A stretch of DNA of 35,983 nucleotides, from positions 1 to 35,983 of the forward strand of contig JAUNNI010000026.1 in assembly GCA_030531555.1 (NCBI GenBank). Direction: 5' to 3'. The position numbers and the translations under genes are program-made. This stretch comes from Eubacteriales bacterium (GTDB lineage: Bacteria > Bacillota > Clostridia > Lachnospirales > Lachnospiraceae). Positions 22,875-31,150 of the stretch are shown piece after piece. Every line of letters starts with the position of its first letter. Within the stretch, counting starts at the first letter, position 1. The notes beneath the pieces were generated by a model that did no database searches, was not told the DNA's origin, and worked only from the letters and a program-made list of their open reading frames with translations.

Positions 22875-22903
22875 TTGAAAAAGAAATCGCTAATTGTTAT
22901 AAT
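22875..22903 (+). promoter_or_regulatory. Promoter of the LysR gene
   Basis: TTGAAA (22875-22880), 17-nt spacer, TATAAT (22898-22903). It lies in the 116-bp region shared with the divergent DUF3737 operon. Confidence 0.7.
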
Positions 22904-22950
22904 TTATATCATATTATTCTATTTCGTTATATCTTGAGGAGAAATAAATT

Positions 22951-23856
22951 ATGGACATCAAAACACTTCGTTATTTTTTAGCCGTTGCTAGGGAAGAAAA
23001 TATGACAAGAGCTGCTGAGCTCATTCATGTAACTCAGCCAACTCTTTCGAAACAATTGAAGGGATTAGAAGAGGAACTTGGAAAACAATTATTTATTCGA
23101 CATGCTTTTCATATAGAACTGACAGAAGAAGGACAACTCCTTCGTAAAAGAGCAGAGGATCTAGTTACGATGGCAGATAAGATTACCAATGAATTTGCAG
23201 CCATGGATGATGTGACAGGCGGGGATATTTATTTTGGTCTTGCAGAAAGTTATCAAATTCGTCTGCTTGCCAGAGAAATCCGACATTTCAAAACCATGTA
23301 TCCAAACCTTCGATATCATATTACCAGTGGAGGAACGGAACAGGTTTTGGAACGTCTCGATAAAGGAATCCTTGATTTTGCCATCCTTGTAGAAACCCCG
23401 GACTATAAAAAATACAATGTCCTGGAATTTCCAGAAACCGACAAATGGGGAATCATCTGTCCAAAAAATCATCCCCTTGCACAAAAAGAATCCATTCACG
23501 TTGAAGATTTAATCGGTCTGCCTCTCTTTTGTTCCGAACAATCATGGAATGCCAATATTCCACGTTGGGCTGGAAATAAGATGAATGAATTACATTTAGA
23601 AGGTTCTTTTCAGCTGGCCTATAATGGTGGTATATTCGCTTCGGAAGGTCTTGGTGTTCTTCTTGCCTTTGACAAAATCATTGATACAAGCTTAGACAGT
23701 GATCTTACGTTTCGCCCTTTGACACCAACATTGGAAAATAAAATGTATCTCGTTTGGAAAAAATTTCATATCTTTTCTCCAATTGCCGAAAAATTTATGA
23801 TGCAGATGCAGGAAAGTTTTCTAGATCCTTCCACCCAAATCGAACCACGGAAATAA
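22951..23856 (+). CDS. LysR-type transcriptional regulator
   Basis: A 301-residue LTTR. The N-terminal winged HTH is canonical (DIKTLRYFLAVAREENMTRAAELIHVTQPTLSKQLKGLEEELGKQLF, shown by positions 2-48), followed by the linker helix and a periplasmic-binding-like co-inducer domain from about 90 (GGDIYFGLAE). The inducer cannot be read. It is divergent from the operon of the 73-residue, DUF3737 and acetyltransferase genes, the classic arrangement for a LysR target. Its last 62 bp overlap the end of the convergent YgjV gene, with no terminator between them. An AGGAG site precedes ATG 22951. Confidence 0.92.
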   Translation: MDIKTLRYFLAVAREENMTRAAELIHVTQPTLSKQLKGLEEELGKQLFIRHAFHIELTEEGQLLRKRAEDLVTMADKITNEFAAMDDVTGGDIYFGLAESYQIRLLAREIRHFKTMYPNLRYHITSGGTEQVLERLDKGILDFAILVETPDYKKYNVLEFPETDKWGIICPKNHPLAQKESIHVEDLIGLPLFCSEQSWNANIPRWAGNKMNELHLEGSFQLAYNGGIFASEGLGVLLAFDKIIDTSLDSDLTFRPLTPTLENKMYLVWKKFHIFSPIAEKFMMQMQESFLDPSTQIEPRK

Positions 23857-24328
23857 TCATAGATGCTTCACTTACTATTTCATCGAGAATACCTACCCAG
23901 GATCCTACCATAATATTATAAATAATCCATAATGGCGAATTAATAAACATTCCTGCCATACGAATCTTCCTCGCATTATTTGTATAACTGCCTATTGTTG
24001 AGGCAATATTTGCCACAATGGGAAGAATGGAAAACCAGCCTGCCCAAGTAAATACTAATGTAAAGATCTGTAGTGTACAAAGCATACCACACATCTTTTT
24101 ACTTTTTCCAAATCTCCATTTTCCTGCCATACAAAAAGAACGTATCATATTGATGACATAACTAATTCCACCTGTTGTTGCGCCAAGCAGAAGAAAATGA
24201 AGAGTATAAAGCAGATAAGACAAAAACTGAACCTGAAATAGTTTTTTATTTTCTTTAAACTGATACGAAAAGAAAAACAAGCCTGTTCCTAAGAATCCTA
24301 TGATCTGAATAATAATATATTTTTCCAT
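23795..24328 (-). CDS. YgjV-family inner membrane protein
   Basis: A 177-residue membrane protein with about six predicted spans, matching the YgjV family (Imp-YgjV), whose function is unknown. Family-like features are the N-terminal IIGFLGTGLFFFSYQFKENKK, LLYTLHFLLLGATTGG, NMIRSF and the terminal spans with GSYTNNARKIRMAG. It starts 4 nt after the stop of the P-loop kinase gene, so the two are probably one operon. The 3' end overlaps that of the LysR gene by 62 bp on the opposite strand; both frames stay intact through the overlap. No enzyme motif is visible. Confidence 0.82.
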   Translation of the reverse strand: MEKYIIIQIIGFLGTGLFFFSYQFKENKKLFQVQFLSYLLYTLHFLLLGATTGGISYVINMIRSFCMAGKWRFGKSKKMCGMLCTLQIFTLVFTWAGWFSILPIVANIASTIGSYTNNARKIRMAGMFINSPLWIIYNIMVGSWVGILDEIVSEASMIISVVRFGWKDLENFPASAS

Positions 24329-24332
24329 AGCC

Positions 24333-25091
24333 TTATTTCATTTCACCTGGTGATTCAATTTTTCTATAGCTATCATCTACTATAAGTTCCAACACAAGAT
24401 TGACACTTAAACTATCTCTTAAACATGTTCTCACGTTATATAAATCGCTTCTTTCTACGAATCTTTCCGCATCTTCTTTTGAAATACCACTTTGCGTTTT
24501 TCTATTTACCAAACGATTCTTTAAAAGATTTTCATCTGCTACAATTTTAATCGTATAATCAGCATAAGAAGATAAGTCTTTCCATCCCTCCCAATTAAGA
24601 AGAAGGTAATTTCCTTCTATTATTACAATATCGCCATCTACAGTAATTGCGTCATCAATGGGATCATGGGCGATTCGATAATATTCTGGCCAGCCACAGA
24701 CTTCCCCTCCTGAAACCTTTTTTAATCTCTCTGTTAGCAGAGATAAATCAAAGGTCTCCGGAGCACCCTTGTATTCTTTCATCAGATATTCTTGTCCATC
24801 TCTTATCATTGTATGGCAATCCAAATATTTCTGGTAATGATGAAATCCATCCATTCCAATTATCGTAATTGGAGTGATATCTTTCTGCGTTTCTGAAAGA
24901 TGTTGAAGAAAATTTAGAAGAGTACTTTTACCTGATCCTGGAGGCGCTGCTAACATAGCTAACACTCTTCCGCCTTTTTGTTTTTGTATTTCAGTGAGTT
25001 TTCTCAATAATGGAAGAAAAATATTCTGTATACTATCCTCCGAATAATATGCTTCTACCGGTAATCCATTTATTTCTGCTTTATAAATCAT
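24333..25091 (-). CDS. P-loop kinase of the uridine/pantothenate/phosphoribulokinase type
   Basis: A 252-residue P-loop kinase with Walker A APPGSGKS (49-56), the MDGFHH motif with its acidic residue and histidines, KEYKGAPETFDL, IIEGNYLLL (Walker B-like) and an Arg-rich lid (RLVNRKTQSGISKEDAERF). This set defines the nucleoside/nucleotide kinase family related to uridine kinase, CoaA and the ATP-dependent fructokinase/YggC group. The small-molecule substrate is not certain; a sugar or nucleoside is expected. ATG 25091 is chosen because the family N-terminus fits; the frame extends 27 codons further to an ATG without a ribosome binding site, and the site at 25091 is itself weak (AAGAAG). It is followed directly by the YgjV gene. 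Confidence 0.8.
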   Translation of the reverse strand: MIYKAEINGLPVEAYYSEDSIQNIFLPLLRKLTEIQKQKGGRVLAMLAAPPGSGKSTLLNFLQHLSETQKDITPITIIGMDGFHHYQKYLDCHTMIRDGQEYLMKEYKGAPETFDLSLLTERLKKVSGGEVCGWPEYYRIAHDPIDDAITVDGDIVIIEGNYLLLNWEGWKDLSSYADYTIKIVADENLLKNRLVNRKTQSGISKEDAERFVERSDLYNVRTCLRDSLSVNLVLELIVDDSYRKIESPGEMK

Positions 25092-25320
25092 CTGTCTTCT
25101 TCTTTCTTTACAAATCTTACTATACGTTTTTTCTGGTTTTAAATATACATTAATGCAAACTCTCACAAACATTATACTTTATCCCATCTGATACTGTGAA
25201 GATTCTTTTTCATAAATAGAAGCTATAATGGTTCTTGCATTTGATTTTAAACCTTGTTAATATATTTTTTATATGAAAACACTATACAATGCAAGAAAGA
25301 AAGGATAAAACATTTTAAGA

Positions 25321-25349
25321 TTGATATTACTGTCATCAAACCTTATAAT
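25321..25349 (+). promoter_or_regulatory. pheA promoter
   Basis: TTGATA (25321-25326), 17-nt spacer, TATAAT (25344-25349). The start lies only about 25 nt before the ATG, so there is no room for a T-box or attenuator leader. Confidence 0.75.
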
Positions 25350-25381
25350 AAAGAGAAATATGGCAAAAGGAGTAAGCGTCA

Positions 25382-26305
25382 ATGAAATTCAATAAAGAAC
25401 AAAGTTTAAATGCAATAGATTTAGAAATCCAGAAGTTATTGGAAAGAAAAATGAGAATTCAGCAGCATGTAAGAGATGTTGTGGAAGATCCCCATGTTGT
25501 ATATCAAGGAGCTCCAGGTGCATATAGCGAGATGGCTGCCATTAAATTTTTTGGAAGTGATGTAAAAACCACCGGATATCCAAATTTTAGAGACAGCTTT
25601 ATTGCCCTAAAAAATGAAACCGCAGATTATGCCGTTTTACCAATTGAAAACTCTTCAACAGGAGCCATTCGTCAGGTATATGATCTTTTAGTCGAATTTG
25701 AATGTTATATGGTTGGTGAAACATCTGTACCGATTGCACATTGTCTCGTTGGTATGCCAGGTGCAACTTTAGATGATATTGATAGTGTATACTCCCACGA
25801 ACAGGGATTGTTCCAGTGCGAAAAATTCTTAGATCAATATCCATCCTGGGAACGTGTTCCATTTGGTGATACTGCTGGAAGTGCTAAAATGGTATCAGAA
25901 ACCGGAGATATTCATAAAGCAGCAATTTGTTCTTCAAGAGCAGCAGAACTTTATGGTCTTGATATCTTAAAAGAAGGGATTCAGACAAGAGGAAAAAATA
26001 CCACGAGATTTGTCGTAGTTTCCCCAATAATGGAACTTCGAGATGGCCGTGATAAGTTATGTTTATCCTTCGCTGTAAAACATGATGAGGATTCTTTACA
26101 TCGAGCTTTGTCGATCTTTGCAAATCATAAAATTAAACTGATCCATGTGGAATCTCGTCCTGTTATTGAAAAAAACTGGGAATACACATACTTCCTGGAA
26201 CTGAAAGCCAATCTTACAGATCCTGGAATGGAAGATATTATGTTTTCCGTAAGGGATGTTACATCCGATCTACGTATCTTCGGTAACTATGTAAGCAACT
26301 TATAA
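25382..26305 (+). CDS. pheA: Prephenate dehydratase with regulatory ACT domain
   Basis: A 307-residue cytosolic enzyme of phenylalanine synthesis that converts prephenate to phenylpyruvate. The dehydratase domain (about 39-215) shows YQGAPGAYSE (41-50), LPIENSSTGAI and the catalytic TRF motif (208-210). The ACT domain (about 225-305) carries IHVESRP (254-260), the phenylalanine-binding signature, so feedback inhibition is expected. The first 35 residues form a single helix (LNAIDLEIQKLLERKMRIQQHV) that looks like the first helix of an AroQ chorismate mutase; the remaining mutase helices are absent, whereas many bacterial P-proteins carry the complete domain. The key arginines of the mutase active site are not seen, so mutase activity is not expected. 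AGGAG lies 8 nt before the ATG. Confidence 0.92.
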   Translation: MKFNKEQSLNAIDLEIQKLLERKMRIQQHVRDVVEDPHVVYQGAPGAYSEMAAIKFFGSDVKTTGYPNFRDSFIALKNETADYAVLPIENSSTGAIRQVYDLLVEFECYMVGETSVPIAHCLVGMPGATLDDIDSVYSHEQGLFQCEKFLDQYPSWERVPFGDTAGSAKMVSETGDIHKAAICSSRAAELYGLDILKEGIQTRGKNTTRFVVVSPIMELRDGRDKLCLSFAVKHDEDSLHRALSIFANHKIKLIHVESRPVIEKNWEYTYFLELKANLTDPGMEDIMFSVRDVTSDLRIFGNYVSNL

Positions 26306-26336
26306 TGTCATCTTTAACCGATTTATCACATACAAA

Positions 26337-26369
26337 GGGTAGGTATCTTTTTCCTTGAGATACCTACCC
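26337..26369. terminator. Bidirectional terminator after pheA
   Basis: Stem GGGTAGGTATC (26337-26347) / GATACCTACCC (26359-26369), followed by TATTTATTTAT. It is shared with the convergent Bce permease gene. Confidence 0.8.
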
Positions 26370-26379
26370 TATTTATTTA

Positions 26380-28413
26380 TCAGTCAGCAACAATATTATA
26401 ATATGTCTTTGATGTTAATTTATATACCACTCCATAGAATACTCCACACAAAATAGCGCAGATGCAAGAGGTAATCAACAAACGAGGGATATTGAAAAGT
26501 CCGAATAACATTAATAATTTATGGACGATTGGAAGGACTACGGCCAAGTGAAGACAAGCCAATGCGATAGGAATCAGAAATACTGTCAACATTTGGGAAT
26601 TAATACTTTCTTTGATTTCTTCCTTGGTCATTCCCACCTTTTGCATAATCTCAAATCTGGATTTATCCTCAAATGCTTCGGATACCTGTTTATAATAGAT
26701 AATAATGACACAGCATACCAGGAAAATGATACTTAAAAGAATTCCTAAGAAGAAGAGCCCTCCAAATGTTCCGATAAAATCATCTCTTTCTCCTTCATGG
26801 CTCTCACAATATGCATTGTCAAAATGTAGACCATCTAATTCCTTTTTCATGGATTGATCCAATTTCTCTGCTAAAAGAACCTGTCCGTCTTCATCAAGAC
26901 TCGTATCAAAACGACAATGCCAGAACCAAGCCAGCATAGGCTCCCCATTATAATCTTCATATTGAGTAAAATGAGTCGCAACTTCCTGAACATCATTTAC
27001 GATGACAAAGACTCCTGGAGAAGCAGATATCTTTGCAGAAGGATCAATCTCTGCCACATTGTCATCGATTCTTCCAATCACATCAAATGAAGTTTCACCG
27101 ATGGTAATCACATCAGCAATCTCAATCTTCTTGGCCGTTCCAACCAGTGCCTGGCCAGGCTCAACTTTCTCCTCATGTCCAAAAACTCGATTATAGTCCT
27201 TTACATCAATAAAAAGAATCTGCGCCACATGATCATAATCAATAAAAGCAAGATTTGATTTAGAATTTAAGTTCACATCCAATTTACTATTTTCAAAATA
27301 TCCACTGATGGAATACTCATAAAATGTTTTATTATTACTGATATCCGCACCATTTTCCATGGCAACCTTTTTCAAATTTTTATCAAGCTTGTCTCCCAGA
27401 TGAATTAAGCCTGGATCGTAACCATATTTGCATGCAAATGCGCCAATCTCATTGGGATATCTTGTATTCAGACATTCATTAGAACCAGTATATAAAGCGG
27501 AGGTAGAAGAAAGCATAACGAGTACTGCAGTCAAAAGAACACAGATGGATGCCAATCCTGCCCCATTTCTTTTCATACGATATGCCATGGAGGAAACCGA
27601 TACAAAATGCTTTGTTTTATAATAGTAGTTTTTATTCTTTTGAAGAAGCTTACAAAGCAATACAGAACCAGCAATCAAAAGAATATAAGTACCAATAATG
27701 ACGAGAATCACTGCAACAAAAAACCATAAAAGAGCTGACATGGGTTGCTTGATTTTCAAAGCTAAAAAATAACCACTTCCTAAAAACAACAGTCCCAGCA
27801 CGCCCAAAAGATAATTGGCTTTTGGTGGTTTTTCTCCTGCCTTATCTGCACGAACAAGTTCTGTAGGACTGGCAAATTGAATCTGTCTCATAGAATTTAA
27901 AAAAATCAAAAAGAAAACGATGGAAAAAATAATGATCGTCATGAAGACAGAACTCATGGAGATATCAAAATGATATCGAGTTGGTACTGCAATCATTCTG
28001 GTGAATCCCAGCTCTGCCATTTTAGAAAGGCCAATTCCTGTTAACAAGCCTAAAAATAAGGATACTACCCAGGTAATCAATGTTTCACAGAAGATAATGC
28101 GAGCCAGATTGGATTTATTCATTCCAAGAATGCTATATAAGCCAAACTCTTTCTTACGTCCTTTGATCAAAGTGGACTGGGTGTAAAATAAGAAAAAGGT
28201 TGCAAACACAGTCATGATTCCTGTTCCAAGTTTCATCATGGTAATGGCTGTACCAGCCCCGGCCATGCCTGTCATTACACCAGAATAGCCAAGAAAATGT
28301 AAGATATAATACACAGCAACCATTAGTATACATGTTAAAAAATATGGACCATATAATCGACTGTTCCTACGCATACTGTCAGCTGACAGTTTAGGATAAA
28401 AACCAATTCTCAT
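26380..28413 (-). CDS. BceB-type ABC transporter permease (FtsX family)
   Basis: A 677-residue permease with about ten predicted spans. It starts with a short cytoplasmic end containing NSRLYGPYF and has two FtsX-like regions (about 60-180 and 560-670). Between the seventh and eighth spans lies a large extracellular domain of about 200 residues (roughly 320-540). This layout is the hallmark of BceB-type transporters, which remove cell-wall-active peptides such as bacitracin from their lipid targets and at the same time signal to the partner histidine kinase. A GGAGGTG site precedes ATG 28413, two bases after the ATPase stop codon. The peptide recognised cannot be deduced. It is the last gene of the module. 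Confidence 0.92.
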   Translation of the reverse strand: MRIGFYPKLSADSMRRNSRLYGPYFLTCILMVAVYYILHFLGYSGVMTGMAGAGTAITMMKLGTGIMTVFATFFLFYTQSTLIKGRKKEFGLYSILGMNKSNLARIIFCETLITWVVSLFLGLLTGIGLSKMAELGFTRMIAVPTRYHFDISMSSVFMTIIIFSIVFFLIFLNSMRQIQFASPTELVRADKAGEKPPKANYLLGVLGLLFLGSGYFLALKIKQPMSALLWFFVAVILVIIGTYILLIAGSVLLCKLLQKNKNYYYKTKHFVSVSSMAYRMKRNGAGLASICVLLTAVLVMLSSTSALYTGSNECLNTRYPNEIGAFACKYGYDPGLIHLGDKLDKNLKKVAMENGADISNNKTFYEYSISGYFENSKLDVNLNSKSNLAFIDYDHVAQILFIDVKDYNRVFGHEEKVEPGQALVGTAKKIEIADVITIGETSFDVIGRIDDNVAEIDPSAKISASPGVFVIVNDVQEVATHFTQYEDYNGEPMLAWFWHCRFDTSLDEDGQVLLAEKLDQSMKKELDGLHFDNAYCESHEGERDDFIGTFGGLFFLGILLSIIFLVCCVIIIYYKQVSEAFEDKSRFEIMQKVGMTKEEIKESINSQMLTVFLIPIALACLHLAVVLPIVHKLLMLFGLFNIPRLLITSCICAILCGVFYGVVYKLTSKTYYNIVAD

Positions 28414-28415
28414 GA

Positions 28416-29174
28416 TTATTCACCTCCTTTTGCAAGAAGAGTCAAAGTATCACTGATTTTCTGGTACATTTCCTGATCACTTACATCTCCACGATAAATC
28501 TGGTGGTAAACCACGCCATCCTTGATAAAAAGAACACGGGATGCATTGCTTGCAGCTTTTGTGGAATGGGTTACCATGAGAATAGTTTGGCCCATTTCAT
28601 TTACTTTTTTGAAAAGCTGTAAAAGTTCATCAGAAGATTTCGAGTCAAGGGCTCCTGTTGGTTCATCCGCCAGAATAATACCCGGGTTCGTAATCAAAGC
28701 CCTGGCAACTGCTGCTCTTTGCTTCTGTCCACCAGATACTTCATAAGGATATTTTGCCAGCAATTTTTCAATCCCCAGAGGTCCTGCAATCTTCTCTAAT
28801 CGTTTCTTCATCTCTGTTGGTTTCTTCCCTGCAAGGACAAGAGGAAGATAGATATTATCCTCTAAAGTAAAAGTGTCAAGAAGATTAAAATCCTGGAAAA
28901 CATATCCAAGATTATCTCTACGAAATCTTGCAATATCCTTTTCTTTGATTGAGCCAATATCTTTTCCATCAAGTATTACAGAACCTTCCGTAGCCTTATC
29001 CAGGGCTGCCAGAATATTTAAAAGAGTTGTCTTTCCACTGCCCGACTCACCCATGATTGCCACATATTCACCCTTCTCCACAGAAAATGATACTTTCTTA
29101 AGTGCTTCCACAGAAGCACCCCCAAAGCGGGTTTTATATACCTTTTTAATGTCTTTTGCTTCTAATAAACTCAT
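28416..29174 (-). CDS. BceA-type ABC transporter ATPase
   Basis: The 252-residue ATP-binding partner of the BceB-type permease. It has Walker A GESGSGKT (42-49), Q-loop VFQDFNLL, signature VSGGQKQR (146-153), Walker B IILADEP (166-172) and a VTHS switch histidine. The sequence is of the MacB/LolD/BceA class (FtsX-associated), as expected. It is separated from the histidine kinase gene by 109 bp that contain a BceR-type box and a plausible promoter, so the transporter pair can be induced separately from the regulatory genes. The start ATG 29174 has AAGGGAG about 11 nt upstream. Confidence 0.93.
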   Translation of the reverse strand: MSLLEAKDIKKVYKTRFGGASVEALKKVSFSVEKGEYVAIMGESGSGKTTLLNILAALDKATEGSVILDGKDIGSIKEKDIARFRRDNLGYVFQDFNLLDTFTLEDNIYLPLVLAGKKPTEMKKRLEKIAGPLGIEKLLAKYPYEVSGGQKQRAAVARALITNPGIILADEPTGALDSKSSDELLQLFKKVNEMGQTILMVTHSTKAASNASRVLFIKDGVVYHQIYRGDVSDQEMYQKISDTLTLLAKGGE

Positions 29175-29236
29175 AATAAACTGTACTCCCTTCCTTTTCT
29201 TTTGGTTGGCTACAGTATAAAAGAATAAGCAGATTC

Positions 29237-29277
29237 AATCCATGGAATCTGCTTACCGAAATCTTACATCTATGTCA
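29237..29277 (-). promoter_or_regulatory. BceR-type box and inducible promoter of the Bce transporter
   Basis: TTACATCTATGTCA (29264-29277; minus strand TGACA-TAGA-TGTAA) fits the published BceR-like consensus TNACA-N4-TGTAA. Downstream on the minus strand are a weak -35 TGGATT (29242-29237), a 17-nt spacer and a TATACT -10 near 29219-29214, as expected for an activator-dependent promoter. Confidence 0.65.
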
Positions 29278-29283
29278 CATTTG

Positions 29284-30240
29284 CTATTCAATTCCTATAA
29301 TAATTCTATGAAGATCAAGATAGATTTTCGTTCCGACACCAAGTTCCGATTCGGCCCAGATTTTATGACCAAGATTTTCACAAATTCTATAACAAAGATA
29401 AAGTCCGATTCCGCTGGCCCTTTTGTCTTCTCTTCCATTAAATCCGGTATAGCCATTTTCAAAAATTCTAGGCAAATCTTCCGCCGGAATCCCTATACCA
29501 CTATCTTCAATATAAAGAATGCCTTCCTGGAGCATACTAATCTGGATTCCACCTCTACTTGTATATTTTATGGCATTGGAAATTACCTGTTCAAGAACAA
29601 AAGACAGCCATTTTTCATCTGTCAATACCTTATAATTGCTTGCCTGAAAATCCAGGGACAATTTTTTTAAGATAAATTCTCTGGAAAATTTACGAATCGA
29701 TAAACGAATCATGGAATCAAGATCATATTCCTGAATCACATAATCTGTCGAATCGGAATCCAATCTTAAAAATGTCAGAACCATTTCCACATAGGATTCT
29801 ATACGGTTGAGTTCACAGATAAGACGTCTTGACAAATCCGAATCCTCTGACTGGAGATTCAAGCGCATCGAAGCAATGGGCGTTTTAATTTGATGAGCCC
29901 AAACGGTATAATACTCCACCATATTATTATAGTCTACTATGGTACGATTTCTAAAGATATCTTCCTCTTCTTTCAATTTCTCAATGATTTTCTGATAGTC
30001 TTCTTCGATTAAGTTAGTAGGATTCTCATATATTTCCTCTTGTAATCTCTGATGCAACTTCCAGATTTTATAATAATCCACAAAAGCTACAATCATCAAA
30101 ACTACAAAACTTAATAGAAGTGGATATAAAACAGTGATACCTGGCATGTCAAAAAGATAATAAGAAGATCCAAAGATTAAAAGAATCAAAAGGACAAGCA
30201 AAATCACTTTTCCTCGTAATTTGATATACTCTCCAATCAT
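29284..30240 (-). CDS. BceS-like intramembrane-sensing histidine kinase
   Basis: A 318-residue sensor with two N-terminal spans (about 11-28 and 36-55) separated by only a few extracytoplasmic residues, typical of intramembrane-sensing kinases that detect flux through a BceAB partner rather than a ligand. The phosphoacceptor is His116 in WAHQIKTPIASM, a sequence characteristic of BceS-like kinases. The N box EQVISNAIKYT, DSGIGIPAEDLPRIFE and GIGLYLCY follow, so the catalytic domain is complete. It begins directly after the response regulator stop codon. Confidence 0.93.
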   Translation of the reverse strand: MIGEYIKLRGKVILLVLLILLIFGSSYYLFDMPGITVLYPLLLSFVVLMIVAFVDYYKIWKLHQRLQEEIYENPTNLIEEDYQKIIEKLKEEEDIFRNRTIVDYNNMVEYYTVWAHQIKTPIASMRLNLQSEDSDLSRRLICELNRIESYVEMVLTFLRLDSDSTDYVIQEYDLDSMIRLSIRKFSREFILKKLSLDFQASNYKVLTDEKWLSFVLEQVISNAIKYTSRGGIQISMLQEGILYIEDSGIGIPAEDLPRIFENGYTGFNGREDKRASGIGLYLCYRICENLGHKIWAESELGVGTKIYLDLHRIIIGIE

Positions 30241-30918
30241 TTACTTATCCTCCAACAAATAACCAACGCCAAATTTTGTTTTAATCAGCCCTTTAAGACC
30301 TGCGGATTCCAAAGTCTTTCGAAGACGCCCCACATTGACAGTCAGCGTATTTTCATCCACAAAACAGTCCGTCTCCCACAGACTTTCCATCAGTTTTTCG
30401 CGACTAACTACCTTATTTTTATTCTGCATTAAAATAAGCAAAATACGATACTCATTCCTTGATAACTCCACAGTCTCTCCCTGATATACCAAAGTATTAT
30501 TGTCCGTATTTAAGATAGCTCCCTGTGCTTGAAGTTTCAAAGAATTCTGACCATAGTCATAGGTTCGGCGAAGAAGTGCTGAGATCTTAGCAATTAATAC
30601 GCTCTGATCAAATGGCTTGGCGATGAAATCATCAGCCCCCATATTCATGGCCATGATGATATTCATGTTATCCGTTGCGGACGAAATAAAGATAATCGGT
30701 ACATTACTATCTTTTCGTACTTGCTGGCACCAATGATAACCTCCCATGTAAGGAAGTGTGATATCTAAAATGATAAGATGGGGATTATAGTCGTTTATTT
30801 CTTCCATCACATTTCGAAAATCACAAACAATCCGTCCATCCATTCCCCAATTCATAAGGCATGTTCTAATTCCATCTGCAATTCCCTGATCATCTTCCAC
30901 GATAAAGATTCGATACAT
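30241..30918 (-). CDS. BceR-like OmpR-family response regulator
   Basis: A 225-residue regulator with a receiver domain (1-115) and an OmpR/PhoB winged HTH (about 128-224). The acidic pocket is EDD (8-10), the phosphorylated residue is Asp52 in LIILDITLP and the switch lysine is Lys101 in FIAKPF. The HTH ends with ENTLTVNVGRLRKTLE and GVGYLL, standard for the family. Start ATG 30918 is chosen for the GAGGTAGGA site just upstream; the frame is open six codons further. It precedes the kinase gene without a gap, and its product should bind the box at 29264-29277. Upstream, a terminator hairpin and a promoter with the TetR-type palindrome are found. Confidence 0.93.
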   Translation of the reverse strand: MYRIFIVEDDQGIADGIRTCLMNWGMDGRIVCDFRNVMEEINDYNPHLIILDITLPYMGGYHWCQQVRKDSNVPIIFISSATDNMNIIMAMNMGADDFIAKPFDQSVLIAKISALLRRTYDYGQNSLKLQAQGAILNTDNNTLVYQGETVELSRNEYRILLILMQNKNKVVSREKLMESLWETDCFVDENTLTVNVGRLRKTLESAGLKGLIKTKFGVGYLLEDK

Positions 30919-31011
30919 TTGTCCTACCTCTTTCATTCATTTCTTCTTATTTCTTCTATTTCCCGAATACTCTTCTTAAAATGAAATAACGGTTTATACA
31001 TCTGAAACAAT

Positions 31012-31050
31012 GAAAATAAAACGGCTATACTTTTCTTAAAATATAGCCGT
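31012..31050 (-). terminator. Terminator between the TetR-type promoter and the response regulator gene
   Basis: Minus strand stem ACGGCTATA (31050-31042) / TATAGCCGT (31029-31021), T-rich tail to 31012. It may also end the transcript of the large NAD synthetase gene. Confidence 0.75.
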
Positions 31051-31091
31051 ATAAAAACAACATGTTCAAACTGACCTATGTTGTATAACTT
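31012..31091 (-). ncRNA. Short terminated leader or small RNA before the Bce operon
   Basis: From the promoter at 31098-31127, transcription to the terminator gives about 80 nt. On the minus strand it folds into a first hairpin, ACAACAT/ATGTTGT (around 31078 and 31057), then T residues, and a second, terminating hairpin ACGGCTATA/TATAGCCGT (31050-31021) followed by TTTATTTT. No reading frame with a ribosome binding site is present. It may be an attenuated leader of the response regulator gene or a separate small RNA. Confidence 0.5.
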
Positions 31092-31097
31092 TATGTT

Positions 31098-31127
31098 ATT
31101 ATAATATGACTAACGTTCGGTAGTCAA
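31098..31127 (-). promoter_or_regulatory. Promoter with a TetR-type palindrome
   Basis: Minus strand -35 TTGACT (31127-31122), 18-nt spacer, -10 TATAAT (31103-31098). The region holds ACTAACGTTCGGTAGT (plus strand 31109-31124), matching 14 of 16 bases of the palindrome in the TetR gene promoter at 14956-14971. Confidence 0.7.
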
Positions 31128-31150
31128 TATCTTTTTCATATATTAAATCG

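Noticed and set aside
25092-25381. T-box or peptide attenuator before pheA
   Set aside because: The promoter lies about 30 nt before the start codon, leaving no leader.
29231-29253. Hairpin between kinase and ATPase genes as a terminator
   Set aside because: It is not followed by a clean T tract and overlaps the predicted inducible promoter.
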